Source: Hyphomonadaceae bacterium (GTDB lineage: Bacteria; Pseudomonadota; Alphaproteobacteria; Caulobacterales; Hyphomonadaceae). Taken from it: a stretch of 64,000 nt of DNA. Positions 36,919 through 45,269 of the stretch are shown here, in pieces; position 1 is the first letter of the stretch; each line of letters begins with the position of its first letter. The notes beneath the pieces are model-generated. The model was not told the DNA's origin. It ran no database searches and worked only from the letters and a program-made list of their open reading frames with translations. The DNA is taken from contig JANSWU010000005.1 in assembly GCA_024743315.1 (NCBI GenBank), forward strand, positions 352,744-416,743, given 5' to 3'. The position numbers and the translations under genes were made by a program.

Positions 36919-39192
36919 ATGCCTGATAGCTTTTCCATCCCCCGGCTTCTGATGAACCGATTAAGGTCGGTTATGGCCGCCGAAGCTGAGACTGAGGCGC
37001 GCCTGATGAAGGTTGTGCGCCTGATTGCCGGGACAATGGTTGCGGATGTTTGCTCCATTTATCGGCGTACTGATGACAATCGGATGGAGCTGATCGCCAC
37101 TGAAGGTCTGCGGGAAGATGCCATTCACCGGACGTTTCTGGCGATTGATGAAGGCCTTGTCGGACAGATCGCCCAAACCGCGCAACCGCTTTCAATCCAG
37201 GATGCCCCCCGGCATCCAAGCTTTTCCTATCGTCCGGAAACCGGTGAAGATCCCTATCACGCCTTTCTTGGCGTCCCAATCCTGAAGAATGGCCGGGTCG
37301 AAGGTGTACTGACCGTACAGAACCGCACAGAGCGCCTCTATCAGGATGATGAGATCGACAGTCTGCAAACCATTGCCATGGTGCTGGCAGAAATTGTTCC
37401 ATCCTCGATCTCAGGCCCCGAGCAGACGGATGCAGCGCGCGATGGGCGCCCGGTCAATCTGCAGGGGCGGAGCCTATGTGGCGGCCTCGGCATGGGCCGC
37501 GTGCGCTTGCACGACCCAGTCATCCCGGCCGCCCGTTTCTTTGCTGAAGACCCGGAAGTCGAAGAACACCGGCTCGAAAACGCCCTGGAAGAACTGCATC
37601 TCTCGATTGATCGTCTTCTCGCGGCGGAGATTGGCGGGCTTTGGGGAGAGCCGCGAGAAGTCATTGAAGCCTATAAACTGCTCGCCTCGGATCCAACCTG
37701 GGCGGAAAAACTGCGCGAAGGCGTGCGCGGCGGCTTGTCCGCAGAGGCTTCAATCGATCGCTTGCGGCGTGAGCACCGGGCGCGGTTTGAAAAGGTCAAA
37801 GACCCGTATTTGCGCGAGCGGCTGCACGATCTTGAAGATCTGGATAATCGCTTGCTGCGCATGCTGGCCGGCGGCGATACCCAAAATGGCAACCACAAGA
37901 AACCGCTCAGCGATGAGCCAGAAATCCTGATCGCACGTCGGTTGGGGCCCGCAGAATTGCTCGATTATGGCAAAGCCGGTTTCGCGGCCATCGTGCTTGA
38001 GGAAGTCGCGACATCGAGCCATGCGGCGATTGTTGCACGCGGCCTTGGCATTCCGACCGTGGGCGGGATTGATGGCTTGCTGACCCATGTTTCGCGCGGC
38101 GACCCGATTATTGTCGATGGCGAGGATGGCCGTGTCCACTTGCGTCCGGATGAGGACTTGCTGAAAGCCTATGCTAACCGTCAGGCCGTTCTCAGCGAGC
38201 GCCAAAAGATCTTTGCCGCGCTCCGGGATGAACCGACGGAATCGAAAGACGGCGTCCCAGTGCGACTCCTGATCAATGCCGGCCTCGGTCTGGACACCGA
38301 GCATCTCGATAGTACCGGCGCGGAAGGGATCGGCCTGTTCCGAACTGAGTTCCAGTTCCTGATGTCGGAAAAACTGCCCAGCACGACCGATCAGATCGAG
38401 CTCTACAAGCATGTGCTAAAGGCTGCGAACGGCCGTCCGGTCTATTTCCGGACGCTCGATCTGGGCGGCGACAAATTGCTGCCCAATCTGAACGATGCGC
38501 GCGAAGAGAATCCGGCGCTGGGCTGGCGCTCGATCCGGTTTGCCCTCGATCGTCCCGGCCTGTTCCGGCGTCAAATGCGGGCCTTGTTGCGGGCGTCTGA
38601 AGACCAATCGCTTTCGGTCATGTTCCCAATGGTCACCAGTGCGCATGAATTTCGGCGCGCCAAAACCATGTTGCAAGAAGAAGTGCGATGGGGCCAGCGG
38701 CGCGGTTTTGAGGGGCCAAAAGCGCTGAAGATCGGGGCCATGTTGGAGACGCCCGCCTTTGCCTATGCCTTGGAAGACATCGCGGATGAGGTCGATTTCG
38801 TGTCGATCGGGACCAATGACATGTTGCAATTTTTCCACGCGGCTGACCGCATGACCCCACTTGTGTCAGAACGATACCCATTCGTCAGTCGTCCGGTCAT
38901 GCGTTTCCTGGCGCAAGTGTTCGAGACCTGCACGCGCCTACGCATTCCGGTCTCGATTTGTGGCGAAGGGGCCGGGCGACCGCTTGAGGCGCTGTGCTTG
39001 ATCGGGCTGGGCTATCGCAGCTTGTCGATGCCGGGTGGCGGGATCGGGCCGGTCAAAAGAATGCTGCGCAGCTTGGATCTGTCTGAATTCGGCCCGGCTT
39101 TTGCAGACCTCCTGCAAAAGCGAGACCCTGCGTTGCGAGAAGGCGTATTAGAAATTGCGCTCTCACAGGGTATAGTCTTGAACGATGTGTAA
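36919..39192 (+). CDS. ptsP: Phosphoenolpyruvate-protein phosphotransferase with GAF domain (EI-Ntr)
   Basis: A 757-residue nitrogen-type PTS enzyme I. An N-terminal GAF domain (residues about 15-165) has ADVCSIYRRTDDNRMELIAT. The phospho-histidine motif is TSSHAAIVARGLGIP near residue 360, and the PEP-binding barrel has GIGLFRTEFQFL and TNDMLQFFHAADR. It takes phosphate from PEP and passes it to NPr/EIIA-Ntr for nitrogen/carbon and stringent-response control. It lies 25 bases after lysC, as in many alphaproteobacteria; prfA, often next, is not here. Confidence 0.93.
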   Translation: MPDSFSIPRLLMNRLRSVMAAEAETEARLMKVVRLIAGTMVADVCSIYRRTDDNRMELIATEGLREDAIHRTFLAIDEGLVGQIAQTAQPLSIQDAPRHPSFSYRPETGEDPYHAFLGVPILKNGRVEGVLTVQNRTERLYQDDEIDSLQTIAMVLAEIVPSSISGPEQTDAARDGRPVNLQGRSLCGGLGMGRVRLHDPVIPAARFFAEDPEVEEHRLENALEELHLSIDRLLAAEIGGLWGEPREVIEAYKLLASDPTWAEKLREGVRGGLSAEASIDRLRREHRARFEKVKDPYLRERLHDLEDLDNRLLRMLAGGDTQNGNHKKPLSDEPEILIARRLGPAELLDYGKAGFAAIVLEEVATSSHAAIVARGLGIPTVGGIDGLLTHVSRGDPIIVDGEDGRVHLRPDEDLLKAYANRQAVLSERQKIFAALRDEPTESKDGVPVRLLINAGLGLDTEHLDSTGAEGIGLFRTEFQFLMSEKLPSTTDQIELYKHVLKAANGRPVYFRTLDLGGDKLLPNLNDAREENPALGWRSIRFALDRPGLFRRQMRALLRASEDQSLSVMFPMVTSAHEFRRAKTMLQEEVRWGQRRGFEGPKALKIGAMLETPAFAYALEDIADEVDFVSIGTNDMLQFFHAADRMTPLVSERYPFVSRPVMRFLAQVFETCTRLRIPVSICGEGAGRPLEALCLIGLGYRSLSMPGGGIGPVKRMLRSLDLSEFGPAFADLLQKRDPALREGVLEIALSQGIVLNDV

Positions 39193-39217
39193 AGATTTGA
39201 GCGTTAAACGGTAACCT

Positions 39218-40027
39218 GTGACAGATTCCATAGCGACAGACGAGACCATAGAGACGCTTGAGAAAAGCGTTGGCACGCGGCTGCGCGAAGCGCGTGAGGC
39301 GAAAGCACTCGAATTGCGTGATGTCGCCAAGCAAACTCGGCAGTCTCAAGATACTTTGGCTGCGCTTGAGGCGGAAGAAACCGATCACATTCCAAACAGC
39401 ATTCTGCGTCTTCAGGCGCGAAACTATGCGCGGTTCCTTGGCTTGCCCGAGGAGGAAATCGCCTCAGCCTATGCTGCAGCGCGGAGTTCTATCAATACCG
39501 AAGCGATGCCGGCGGAACCGGTCAAACCATCGGTTCCGAAAAAGGCTATTCTGATCGGTGGCGGGGCGGTGGCCGCCGCGATTGTCCTGGTCGGCGGCGC
39601 CATCATGCTGTTCGGTGGCGCTTCGCCACAGAGCGCTGATCAACTCGCTATTTCCGCGCGCCTGGCGCCAGCCTTTGAACGTGAGATTGAAACGATTTCT
39701 CTGGTCTCAGAGACCGAGGAAGAGTTTTACATCCGCGCCTTGGTGCCAGCCTGGATCGAAGTGCGCGGCTCTGACGGCACCGTGTTCCGCAATCGTGAGA
39801 TGCAAGCCGGTGAAACCTATTATCCGCGCACTGGTGCGGGATGGACGATTACCGTTCGCAATGCGGGTGCGTTCGAGTGGCAGCTCGGCGACAGCCCGGC
39901 CGGCCGTATCGGTGAACCCAACCAGGCGCTTTATTCTGTGAGTGTCGACAATGCCATGCAAACCGCTCAGGCAGAACGCACGGCAGCCCTGGCAGAAGCC
40001 AGCGGCGCAAGCAAGCAACCTCGCTAA
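39218..40027 (+). CDS. RodZ-like helix-turn-helix membrane protein (DUF4115)
   Basis: A 269-residue protein with an N-terminal HTH_25 domain (VGTRLREAREAKALELRDVAKQT, residues 17-80), a single membrane segment (AILIGGGAVAAAIVLVGGAIML, about 110-131) and a periplasmic DUF4115 beta domain (AWIEVRGSDGTVF, AGETYYPRTGAGWTITVRNAG). This is the RodZ layout, linking MreB filaments to the cell-wall machinery. The start is GTG 39218, 25 bases after ptsP. In many genomes ispG follows; here a bidirectional terminator follows. Confidence 0.85.
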   Translation: MTDSIATDETIETLEKSVGTRLREAREAKALELRDVAKQTRQSQDTLAALEAEETDHIPNSILRLQARNYARFLGLPEEEIASAYAAARSSINTEAMPAEPVKPSVPKKAILIGGGAVAAAIVLVGGAIMLFGGASPQSADQLAISARLAPAFEREIETISLVSETEEEFYIRALVPAWIEVRGSDGTVFRNREMQAGETYYPRTGAGWTITVRNAGAFEWQLGDSPAGRIGEPNQALYSVSVDNAMQTAQAERTAALAEASGASKQPR

Positions 40028-40048
40028 CCGAACCACAGACCCGGAATC

Positions 40049-40077
40049 AAAAAAGCCGGCCTCTCGGGGCCGGCTTT
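40049..40077. terminator. Bidirectional terminator between rodZ-like gene and secretin-N gene
   Basis: The stem AAAGCCGGCC (40052-40061) pairs with GGCCGGCTTT (40068-40077) around a six-base loop. Read on the minus strand the stem is followed by a run of six T; on the plus strand the T run is only three. It serves both convergent genes. Confidence 0.85.
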
Positions 40078-40098
40078 CTGCTCGCTTGAGCACAAGAC

Positions 40099-40542
40099 CT
40101 AGTCTTCGCTGTTCAGCTCTTTTTGCATGAGCAGCTGTTCGCCGACATTTTCATAATGCTCGCCTTGGTCGCCAGCTGACAAGGTCGGGCGACAGGCGGG
40201 GGCGCAGTCATACGTGTAATTGTCGCCAGCGCGCTTCACGCTGACCCAGGTGGCGGTATTTGCGGTTACCACCACGTCTGAAGAGTGGATCGTGTTACCC
40301 TTGGCGTCGAAAATCATCAGGTTCGTCGTGCCGAAAGACTTTCCGGTCACGAAGAGCAGCTTGTCATCATGGACGGCAACATCGGCAATGTTCGGATTGC
40401 CGATGATCACGCTTTCCGCATTCGTGGTCAGCTTGATGGCTTTCGCCTTTCCGGCTTCGACGGTGATATGACCGGCTTGAGCGGCGCAAGTGAACGCAAT
40501 TGCGGCACATGCGGACAAGGCGGTTTTCGTGATGGACATCAT
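40099..40542 (-). CDS. Stand-alone secretin N-terminal (pilus assembly) domain protein
   Basis: A 147-residue exported protein (signal peptide ending AAQAG) carrying one T2SS/T3SS-pilus N-domain: SVIIGNPNIADVAVHDDKLLFV followed by GTTNLMIFDAKG. The same pattern is found in the CpaC secretin encoded nearby (VIITNPEIADATVQTSRRIIF). The C-terminal tail has two cysteines (YDCAPACRP) and no secretin pore. It lies opposite the pilin genes and probably helps or modulates the Tad secretin in the periplasm; that role is inference. Confidence 0.75.
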   Translation of the reverse strand: MMSITKTALSACAAIAFTCAAQAGHITVEAGKAKAIKLTTNAESVIIGNPNIADVAVHDDKLLFVTGKSFGTTNLMIFDAKGNTIHSSDVVVTANTATWVSVKRAGDNYTYDCAPACRPTLSAGDQGEHYENVGEQLLMQKELNSED

Positions 40543-40691
40543 TCGAACACTCCAAACTAGAGCCTCATCAATGCCTGAAAGAGGTTATCCGAATCCTAAA
40601 GTCATGCTCGGGCGCCGTAGAATAATGTGCCGAAAGCGAAAAACTCACGCGTTTCATTTACCGTGTCTTTAAATCATTCGGGTATAGAGGT

Positions 40692-40706
40692 CCTCATTCG
40701 AAATGA
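40692..40706 (+). other. Small hairpin in the leader of the first Flp pilin gene
   Basis: CTCATT-CGA-AATGAG forms a perfect 6-bp stem about 50 bases upstream of the pilin start. It could stabilise the leader RNA or be an operator half; nothing more can be said. Confidence 0.35.
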
Positions 40707-40753
40707 GTTCGAAAATACTAGGGGATGACAAACCGGCTTGGCGGGAGTCTCCT

Positions 40754-40915
40754 ATGCTTGCTTTTTTTAAAGATGAATCTGGCGCGACGGCGATTGAGTA
40801 TGGCTTGATCGCGGCCCTGATCGCAGTTGCGATTATTGGTGCAGCAACAACCCTCGGCAGTGAAACATCGACGGCGTTCAATACTGTTTCCGATGCGATT
40901 GACGGCGCCACCTAA
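40754..40915 (+). CDS. flp1: Flp-type IVb pilin (copy 1)
   Basis: A 53-residue prepilin. The short leader MLAFFKDESG is cut after Gly10 by the CpaA prepilin peptidase, leaving ATAIEYGLIAALIAVAIIG with the essential Glu at +5 and adjacent Tyr, the Flp signature. The hydrophobic segment runs residues 16-36. It is the major subunit candidate of the Tad pilus. GGGAG at 40743-40747 sets the ATG at 40754; the upstream in-frame ATG at 40703 would add a useless leader. Confidence 0.93.
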   Translation: MLAFFKDESGATAIEYGLIAALIAVAIIGAATTLGSETSTAFNTVSDAIDGAT

Positions 40916-40929
40916 TATTGTCTGACCGG

Positions 40930-40965
40930 CGGGGAGTGGCCTGTTCGCTCCCCGTCACACTTTTC
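40930..40965 (+). terminator. Hairpin terminator between the two pilin genes
   Basis: CGGGGAG (40930-40936) pairs perfectly with CTCCCCG (40948-40954) around an 11-base loop, followed by TCACACTTTTCTT, 15 bases after the first pilin stop. It probably separates pilin expression from downstream genes or attenuates read-through. Confidence 0.65.
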
Positions 40966-41206
40966 TTGCGTTTTAATAGTCAGCCGGGACGTTAGGCACA
41001 TCTGTGCTTTCGGCTGACCTCTAAGACAACGTGCCAATCCGGCGCGAACGACCCACTCCAGCAGGTTAACAAGCCCTTGTTTAATCTTCAGGTTTTTTTT
41101 GTACCGATTTACGGGATTTTCAGAGCGCTGCGGTAGAACCAGCCCTGTTCCGGGGACAACCCGAATAATCTCGGGACGTAGATAACCTGCATAGTGGGAG
41201 TTTCCA

Positions 41207-41356
41207 ATGCGTAAGTTTTTTAACAATGAGTCTGGTGCAACTGCAATCGAGTACGGCCTGATCGCCGCTCTTATCGCTGTTGCTATCATCGGTGCTGTTA
41301 CCACTCTCGGTGGTGAGACATCGTCTACCTTCAAAACAGTTTCTGACGCTATGTAA
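41207..41356 (+). CDS. flp2: Flp-type IVb pilin (copy 2, 49 codons)
   Basis: A 49-residue prepilin, MRKFFNNESG then ATAIEYGLIAALIAVAIIG, identical to the first pilin at about 39 of 49 positions. The cleavage Gly10 and Glu at +5 are conserved. The leaders match too: GGGAGTTTCCAATG here against GGGAGTCTCCTATG in copy 1, so the duplication included the ribosome site. Many codons end in T (GCT, GGT, GTT, ATC/GCT runs), unlike neighbours, a sign of very high expression. It is followed by a strong UUCG-loop terminator. Confidence 0.93.
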   Translation: MRKFFNNESGATAIEYGLIAALIAVAIIGAVTTLGGETSSTFKTVSDAM

Positions 41357-41362
41357 GAAACT

Positions 41363-41426
41363 GTACCGTAAGGTACGTTTGAAGATTGAGAAGCCGTTGG
41401 GTTCGCCCAGCGGCTTCTTTCTTTTT
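41363..41426 (+). terminator. UUCG-capped terminator after the second pilin gene
   Basis: GAAGCCG-TTGGG pairs with CCCAG-CGGCTTC (41390-41417) around a TTCG tetraloop and is followed by a T-rich tail TTCTTTTT. A smaller GTACC-GTAA-GGTAC hairpin with a GNRA loop (41363-41376) precedes it. The arrangement suits a very abundant short pilin mRNA. Confidence 0.9.
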
Positions 41427-41516
41427 GGGCCTGGTCGAAAGCGTTTTGTCGTCAAGCACTCTTTAAAGCCTTTGCTCTAGGCCAGAGGGACGATCCTGTT
41501 TTGGAGCCCTGGTTCA

Positions 41517-42032
41517 ATGATTCTATCCTTATTCGCGATCAGCTTCTTCGCGCTTTGTATTTTTGCCGCCCTGATTGACCTTGAGACTTTGACCATTCCG
41601 AATTGGTTGAATGGCTGGTTGGCCTTCCTGGCGCTCCCGGCCATGATCCTGGCGGCGCCGGGATGGGATGTGGCGGGCGTTCACTTCCTGGTAGGCGCGA
41701 TCACATTCTTCGCCACAGTGGCCTTGTTCTTTTTGGGCGCCTTTGGCGGCGGCGACGCCAAGTTTATTCCGGCGGTGGTGCTCTGGGTCGGGCCTGCAGG
41801 GGCGCTGCCATTTCTGTTCGCCACTGCAATCGCAGGTGGAATTTTGACCATCCTGGTGGTCATGGCGCGGTACGTTGTGCCGTATTATATCACGCCCGGA
41901 TTCGGCGTCGCGACGTTCACAGAACAACGCGGAATTCCGTATGGAGTCGCGATCGCGGCGGGCGCATTTTATGCCGCGCCAGCCTCGCCACTTCTTACCG
42001 ACTTCTTAAGCCAAATCCAGCAAATCAGTTAA
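41517..42032 (+). CDS. cpaA: Prepilin peptidase CpaA/TadV
   Basis: A 171-residue polytopic A24-family aspartic peptidase. Both catalytic aspartates are visible: ALIDLETLTIPN near residue 22 and FGGGDAKF near residue 79. It cuts and may methylate the Flp prepilins at the inner membrane. The small size, without the N-terminal methylase domain, is typical of TadV/CpaA. It is the first gene of the cpa run after the pilin terminator. Confidence 0.92.
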   Translation: MILSLFAISFFALCIFAALIDLETLTIPNWLNGWLAFLALPAMILAAPGWDVAGVHFLVGAITFFATVALFFLGAFGGGDAKFIPAVVLWVGPAGALPFLFATAIAGGILTILVVMARYVVPYYITPGFGVATFTEQRGIPYGVAIAAGAFYAAPASPLLTDFLSQIQQIS

Positions 42033-42043
42033 CCATGCTTTAG
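42029..42043 (+). promoter_or_regulatory. Possible CtrA-binding box between cpaA and cpaB
   Basis: TTAA-N7-TTAG, one mismatch from TTAA-N7-TTAA, overlapping the cpaA stop and about 75 bases before the cpaB start. CtrA controls pilus genes in Caulobacter; this remains a weak, position-based call. Confidence 0.3.
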
Positions 42044-42114
42044 CTTCGTTATGGGATAGCGGAAGTTGAATGCTCCCGACTCTCGGGGGCGGTGCAAGAG
42101 AAGAAAGCGTCCTC

Positions 42115-42948
42115 ATGTCACCAATCAGACTTATTATTTTGGCCGTCGCACTCGTTGCCGCAGTGCTTGCTGCCTTCCTCGTTAGAAACATGGCTCAACC
42201 CACAGTTGTCAGTGGCCCGACGCAGACAGTTGAACGGGTCGTTGAGGTCGAAGTTTCACAGCGCAAAGTTCTGGTCGCCAAGACAGACCTTCGGGTCGGG
42301 ACGCTTCTGACACCGGATGAATTCAAATGGGCCAACTGGCCGGAATCTACACTGAACCCGGCTTATTATACGCAAGAGATTGCTCCGGACGCGATGGAAA
42401 TCCTGACCGGTAGCGTGGTCCGCACAGCGATCTATGCAGATGAGCCGATCATGCCGCAAAAGATCGTCCAGAAAGGGGAGACCGGTTTCATGGCGGCGCT
42501 CCTCAGCCCGGGCATGCGCGCCATGACCGTGGAAATCTCCCCTGAGTCGGCTTCAGCCGGTTTCATTCTGCCGGACGATCGGGTCGATATCATTCTGACT
42601 CAGCTGATCGAGTTTTCCGGTGACGAAGATCTGCCGCCGGTCATGGTCACCAACACAATCCTGGAGAATGTTCGTGTGCTTGCGATCGACCAGACCTTTG
42701 GTGATGTTGATGGCATTCCAACGCTCACGGGCTCGACCGCGACCATGGAGCTCATCCCGAACCAGGCTGAGCTCGTCGCGCGCGCCGCACGGGTCGGAAC
42801 GATTTCCCTGACGCTGCGCAGCGCCGCTGATGCCGGCTTCAATGATGGTCAGGCCCTCGCCAATGAGACAGCGCTCGACGATGTCGATTCCGGAGGCCGC
42901 AAGGTCATGATTTATCGCAGCAACAAAGTTGAGGCGGGAGGCAGTTAA
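42115..42948 (+). CDS. cpaB: Flp pilus assembly protein CpaB/RcpC
   Basis: A 277-residue periplasmic protein anchored by an N-terminal segment (LIILAVALVAAVLAAFLV). The SAF domain has LVAKTDLRVGTLLTPDEFKWANWP near residue 46, and the beta domain has GFILPDDRVDIILTQ. CpaB works with the CpaC secretin in Tad pilus biogenesis. The ATG at 42115 is chosen as it directly precedes the anchor; the start at 42070 adds an unrelated leader. The stop TAA at 42946-42948 adjoins the cpaC start with no gap. Confidence 0.92.
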   Translation: MSPIRLIILAVALVAAVLAAFLVRNMAQPTVVSGPTQTVERVVEVEVSQRKVLVAKTDLRVGTLLTPDEFKWANWPESTLNPAYYTQEIAPDAMEILTGSVVRTAIYADEPIMPQKIVQKGETGFMAALLSPGMRAMTVEISPESASAGFILPDDRVDIILTQLIEFSGDEDLPPVMVTNTILENVRVLAIDQTFGDVDGIPTLTGSTATMELIPNQAELVARAARVGTISLTLRSAADAGFNDGQALANETALDDVDSGGRKVMIYRSNKVEAGGS

Positions 42949-44526
42949 ATGACGCCGTTGAAGAGTATAGTACGGGGCTCCGCTGCCGCGCTGGTTATGG
43001 GACTGGCGCCGCTCGGTGCGTTTGCGCAACATGACTCTAACTCGAACCCGATGGGCGTGAGCTCACTTGATCCGGGCGAGACTGGGGTGACCCGTACGGT
43101 GAAGCTTGGCGTCAACAAGTCGATAATCATCGATCTCGATCGCCCAGCCTCAGATGTCATCATCACCAACCCGGAAATCGCCGACGCGACCGTTCAAACC
43201 TCGCGTCGCATCATTTTTCGCGGGGTTACAGTCGGCCAGACCAATGCCTTTGTGTTTGATGTTAGCGGCCGGCCTTTATTGAACCTCGAAATCGATGTCG
43301 ACATGGACACGGCAGTGATCAATGAAATGATCAAACGCTACGTTCCAGACGCACGTGTGACCGTCGAGAGTGCCAATAGCAATCTCGTCATTTCCGGCCT
43401 CGTTGATAATCTCGTTCAGTCAGATCAGATCTCTCGTCTGGTCTCTGCCTATCTGCCCAATGATGGTGTCTCGCAAGTCGTCAATATGATGACCATTCGC
43501 GCCAAGGATCAGGTCATGCTGGAAGTGCGCATCGTTGAGATGCAGCGCACCATGATCAAGCAGCTCGGCATCAATCTCAGCGGAACCACAAATTTCGGTG
43601 ACTTCGCAAATCTGGTCGAGAAGCAGCTCTTCCTTGACAATGGCTCAGGCATTCCGGTGAACGCGGAAACCACGGCCTTGTTCCCTGGATTGCCGTTCAC
43701 CAATCGATTTGTGTTCAACAATTCAAACAGCTTCGCGGTCCAAGGCGGCTCGCTCGGCGGCCTGAACACCGAGGTCGGTTACACCAATTATAATGGCACG
43801 GATGTGCAGTCCGCAGCCGGCGCGGCGATTGATGCGCTGGAGCGTGTCGGCGTCGTTCGGACGCTTGCCGAGCCGAATATTATGGCCGTTTCCGGCGAAA
43901 GCGCCAAATTCCTCGCAGGTGGTGAATTCCCGGTGCCGGTGGCGCAAGAAGACGATCAAATCACGATCGAGTTTAAGCCGTTCGGTGTCGGTCTGGCCTT
44001 TACGCCGGTGGTGCTGTCTGAAGGACGGATCTCGCTGAAAGTCTCGACCGAGATTTCAGAACTGTCCAATCAGGGGGCTTTCCAGGCAAGTTCGCAGGCC
44101 GGGATCACGGATCAGGGACAGATCATCAATGTTCAAGGGATCACGATCCCCTCGCTGGTTGTCCGGCGCGCGGAAAGTGTGGTTGAGCTGCCATCAGGCG
44201 GGTCGACCATGCTCGCTGGTCTGATCCAGTCACGGACCCGCCAGACGCTCGATCAACTCCCAGGGATCAAGAAAATCCCGGTGCTTGGAACGCTCTTCCA
44301 GTCCCGCGATTTTGAGAACCAGGAAACTGAAATGGTGGTGATCATTACACCTTACCTGGTCGATCCAACCCAGAAAGACAAACTCAAGACCCCGGCTGAT
44401 GGGTTCGTGAATGCGGCTGATCCGAAGACGATCTTCTTCGGCAAGCTGAATGCTCAGTATGCGGAGCCTGGCAAGGGACTCTCCAAAGACAATTACTCGG
44501 CTCCAGTCGGGTTTATTGAGGAATAG
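42949..44526 (+). CDS. cpaC: Tad pilus secretin CpaC/RcpA
   Basis: A 525-residue outer-membrane secretin with a signal peptide ending APLGAFAQ. The pilus N-domain (RPASDVIITNPEIADATV) and a BON-like region (YVPDARVTVESANSNLVISGLV) precede the secretin domain. That domain has VRTLAEPNIMAVSGESAKFLAGGEFPVPV and VELPSGGSTMLAGLIQS, ending at VVIITPYLVDP. It forms the channel through which the Flp pilus passes. Confidence 0.95.
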   Translation: MTPLKSIVRGSAAALVMGLAPLGAFAQHDSNSNPMGVSSLDPGETGVTRTVKLGVNKSIIIDLDRPASDVIITNPEIADATVQTSRRIIFRGVTVGQTNAFVFDVSGRPLLNLEIDVDMDTAVINEMIKRYVPDARVTVESANSNLVISGLVDNLVQSDQISRLVSAYLPNDGVSQVVNMMTIRAKDQVMLEVRIVEMQRTMIKQLGINLSGTTNFGDFANLVEKQLFLDNGSGIPVNAETTALFPGLPFTNRFVFNNSNSFAVQGGSLGGLNTEVGYTNYNGTDVQSAAGAAIDALERVGVVRTLAEPNIMAVSGESAKFLAGGEFPVPVAQEDDQITIEFKPFGVGLAFTPVVLSEGRISLKVSTEISELSNQGAFQASSQAGITDQGQIINVQGITIPSLVVRRAESVVELPSGGSTMLAGLIQSRTRQTLDQLPGIKKIPVLGTLFQSRDFENQETEMVVIITPYLVDPTQKDKLKTPADGFVNAADPKTIFFGKLNAQYAEPGKGLSKDNYSAPVGFIEE

Positions 44527-44534
44527 GTGCTAGA

Positions 44535-45242
44535 ATGACCCAGCAAAAAACGCTTCTCGCCAGCGCCGTAATCGGCACTTTGGTTTTGGTCGCGGGCTGT
44601 CAGTCCGGCGGCTCCAAAAGCCATGTGCCGCATGAATACTATTCTGGGACGGTCCTTGACCGCCATGAAATCGGTGTGACTCAGCGTACGGAATATCTCG
44701 AGGTTCAAATGGATCCGCGAGACACTCAGTTGCGCCTTGAAGAGCTGGCTAAGGTGCGCACCTTCCTCGACGATTATGCCGATGTCGGTCATGGTCCCTT
44801 GGTTGTTTCAATGCCCAAGCATGCCGAAAACCCGCAACTCGCGGTCGGGGCGGTCTCTGAAATTCGTCAACTCGCATGGGAAGCTGGGATCAGCTATGAG
44901 GCCATGCTTGGGGCGGCTTATGACGCCACAAATCGCGCAGAAACGCCGATCGTAATGGCGTTCAAAACATATCAAGCGGTGCCGCCAGAGTGTCAGTCGG
45001 CAGCGGAAATCGATTTTGCAAACGCGGTTTCTAACAATGATTTGCCGACGCTTGGATGCGCCATCCGCACCAATATGGCGGCGATGATCGCTGAGCCGGC
45101 CGATTTGCTCGGCGGTCGTGAGCTTAGCGAAGGCGATCGGGTCCGTCGCGGCACGCAGCTTCAGCAATGGCAGCGCGGCGAGACAACCGCAGCAACACGG
45201 ACAGAGGCTGAATCAGCCACTGTCTCAACAGTAGTTCAGTAG
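44535..45242 (+). CDS. cpaD: Tad pilus lipoprotein CpaD/RcpB
   Basis: A 235-residue lipoprotein (lipobox LVAGC near residue 21) with a CpaD-type C-terminal part: TLGCAIRTNMAAMIAEPADLLGGRELS, which sits near residues 174-200. CpaD is an outer-membrane partner that helps the CpaC secretin assemble. It lies eight bases after cpaC and 27 before cpaE. Confidence 0.9.
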   Translation: MTQQKTLLASAVIGTLVLVAGCQSGGSKSHVPHEYYSGTVLDRHEIGVTQRTEYLEVQMDPRDTQLRLEELAKVRTFLDDYADVGHGPLVVSMPKHAENPQLAVGAVSEIRQLAWEAGISYEAMLGAAYDATNRAETPIVMAFKTYQAVPPECQSAAEIDFANAVSNNDLPTLGCAIRTNMAAMIAEPADLLGGRELSEGDRVRRGTQLQQWQRGETTAATRTEAESATVSTVVQ

Positions 45243-45269
45243 GTCTCTCAGGAACGGGAGTGAGGTAGA

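Noticed and set aside
41066..41084. TTAACAAGCCCTTGTTTAA as a CtrA site upstream of the second pilin gene
   Set aside because: The two TTAA halves are 11 bases apart rather than 7; only a short AACAAG/CTTGTT dyad is real.
41120..41455. 111-codon minus-strand frame across the second pilin gene
   Set aside because: Antisense to the 49-codon Flp pilin, which has a signature, ribosome site and terminator.
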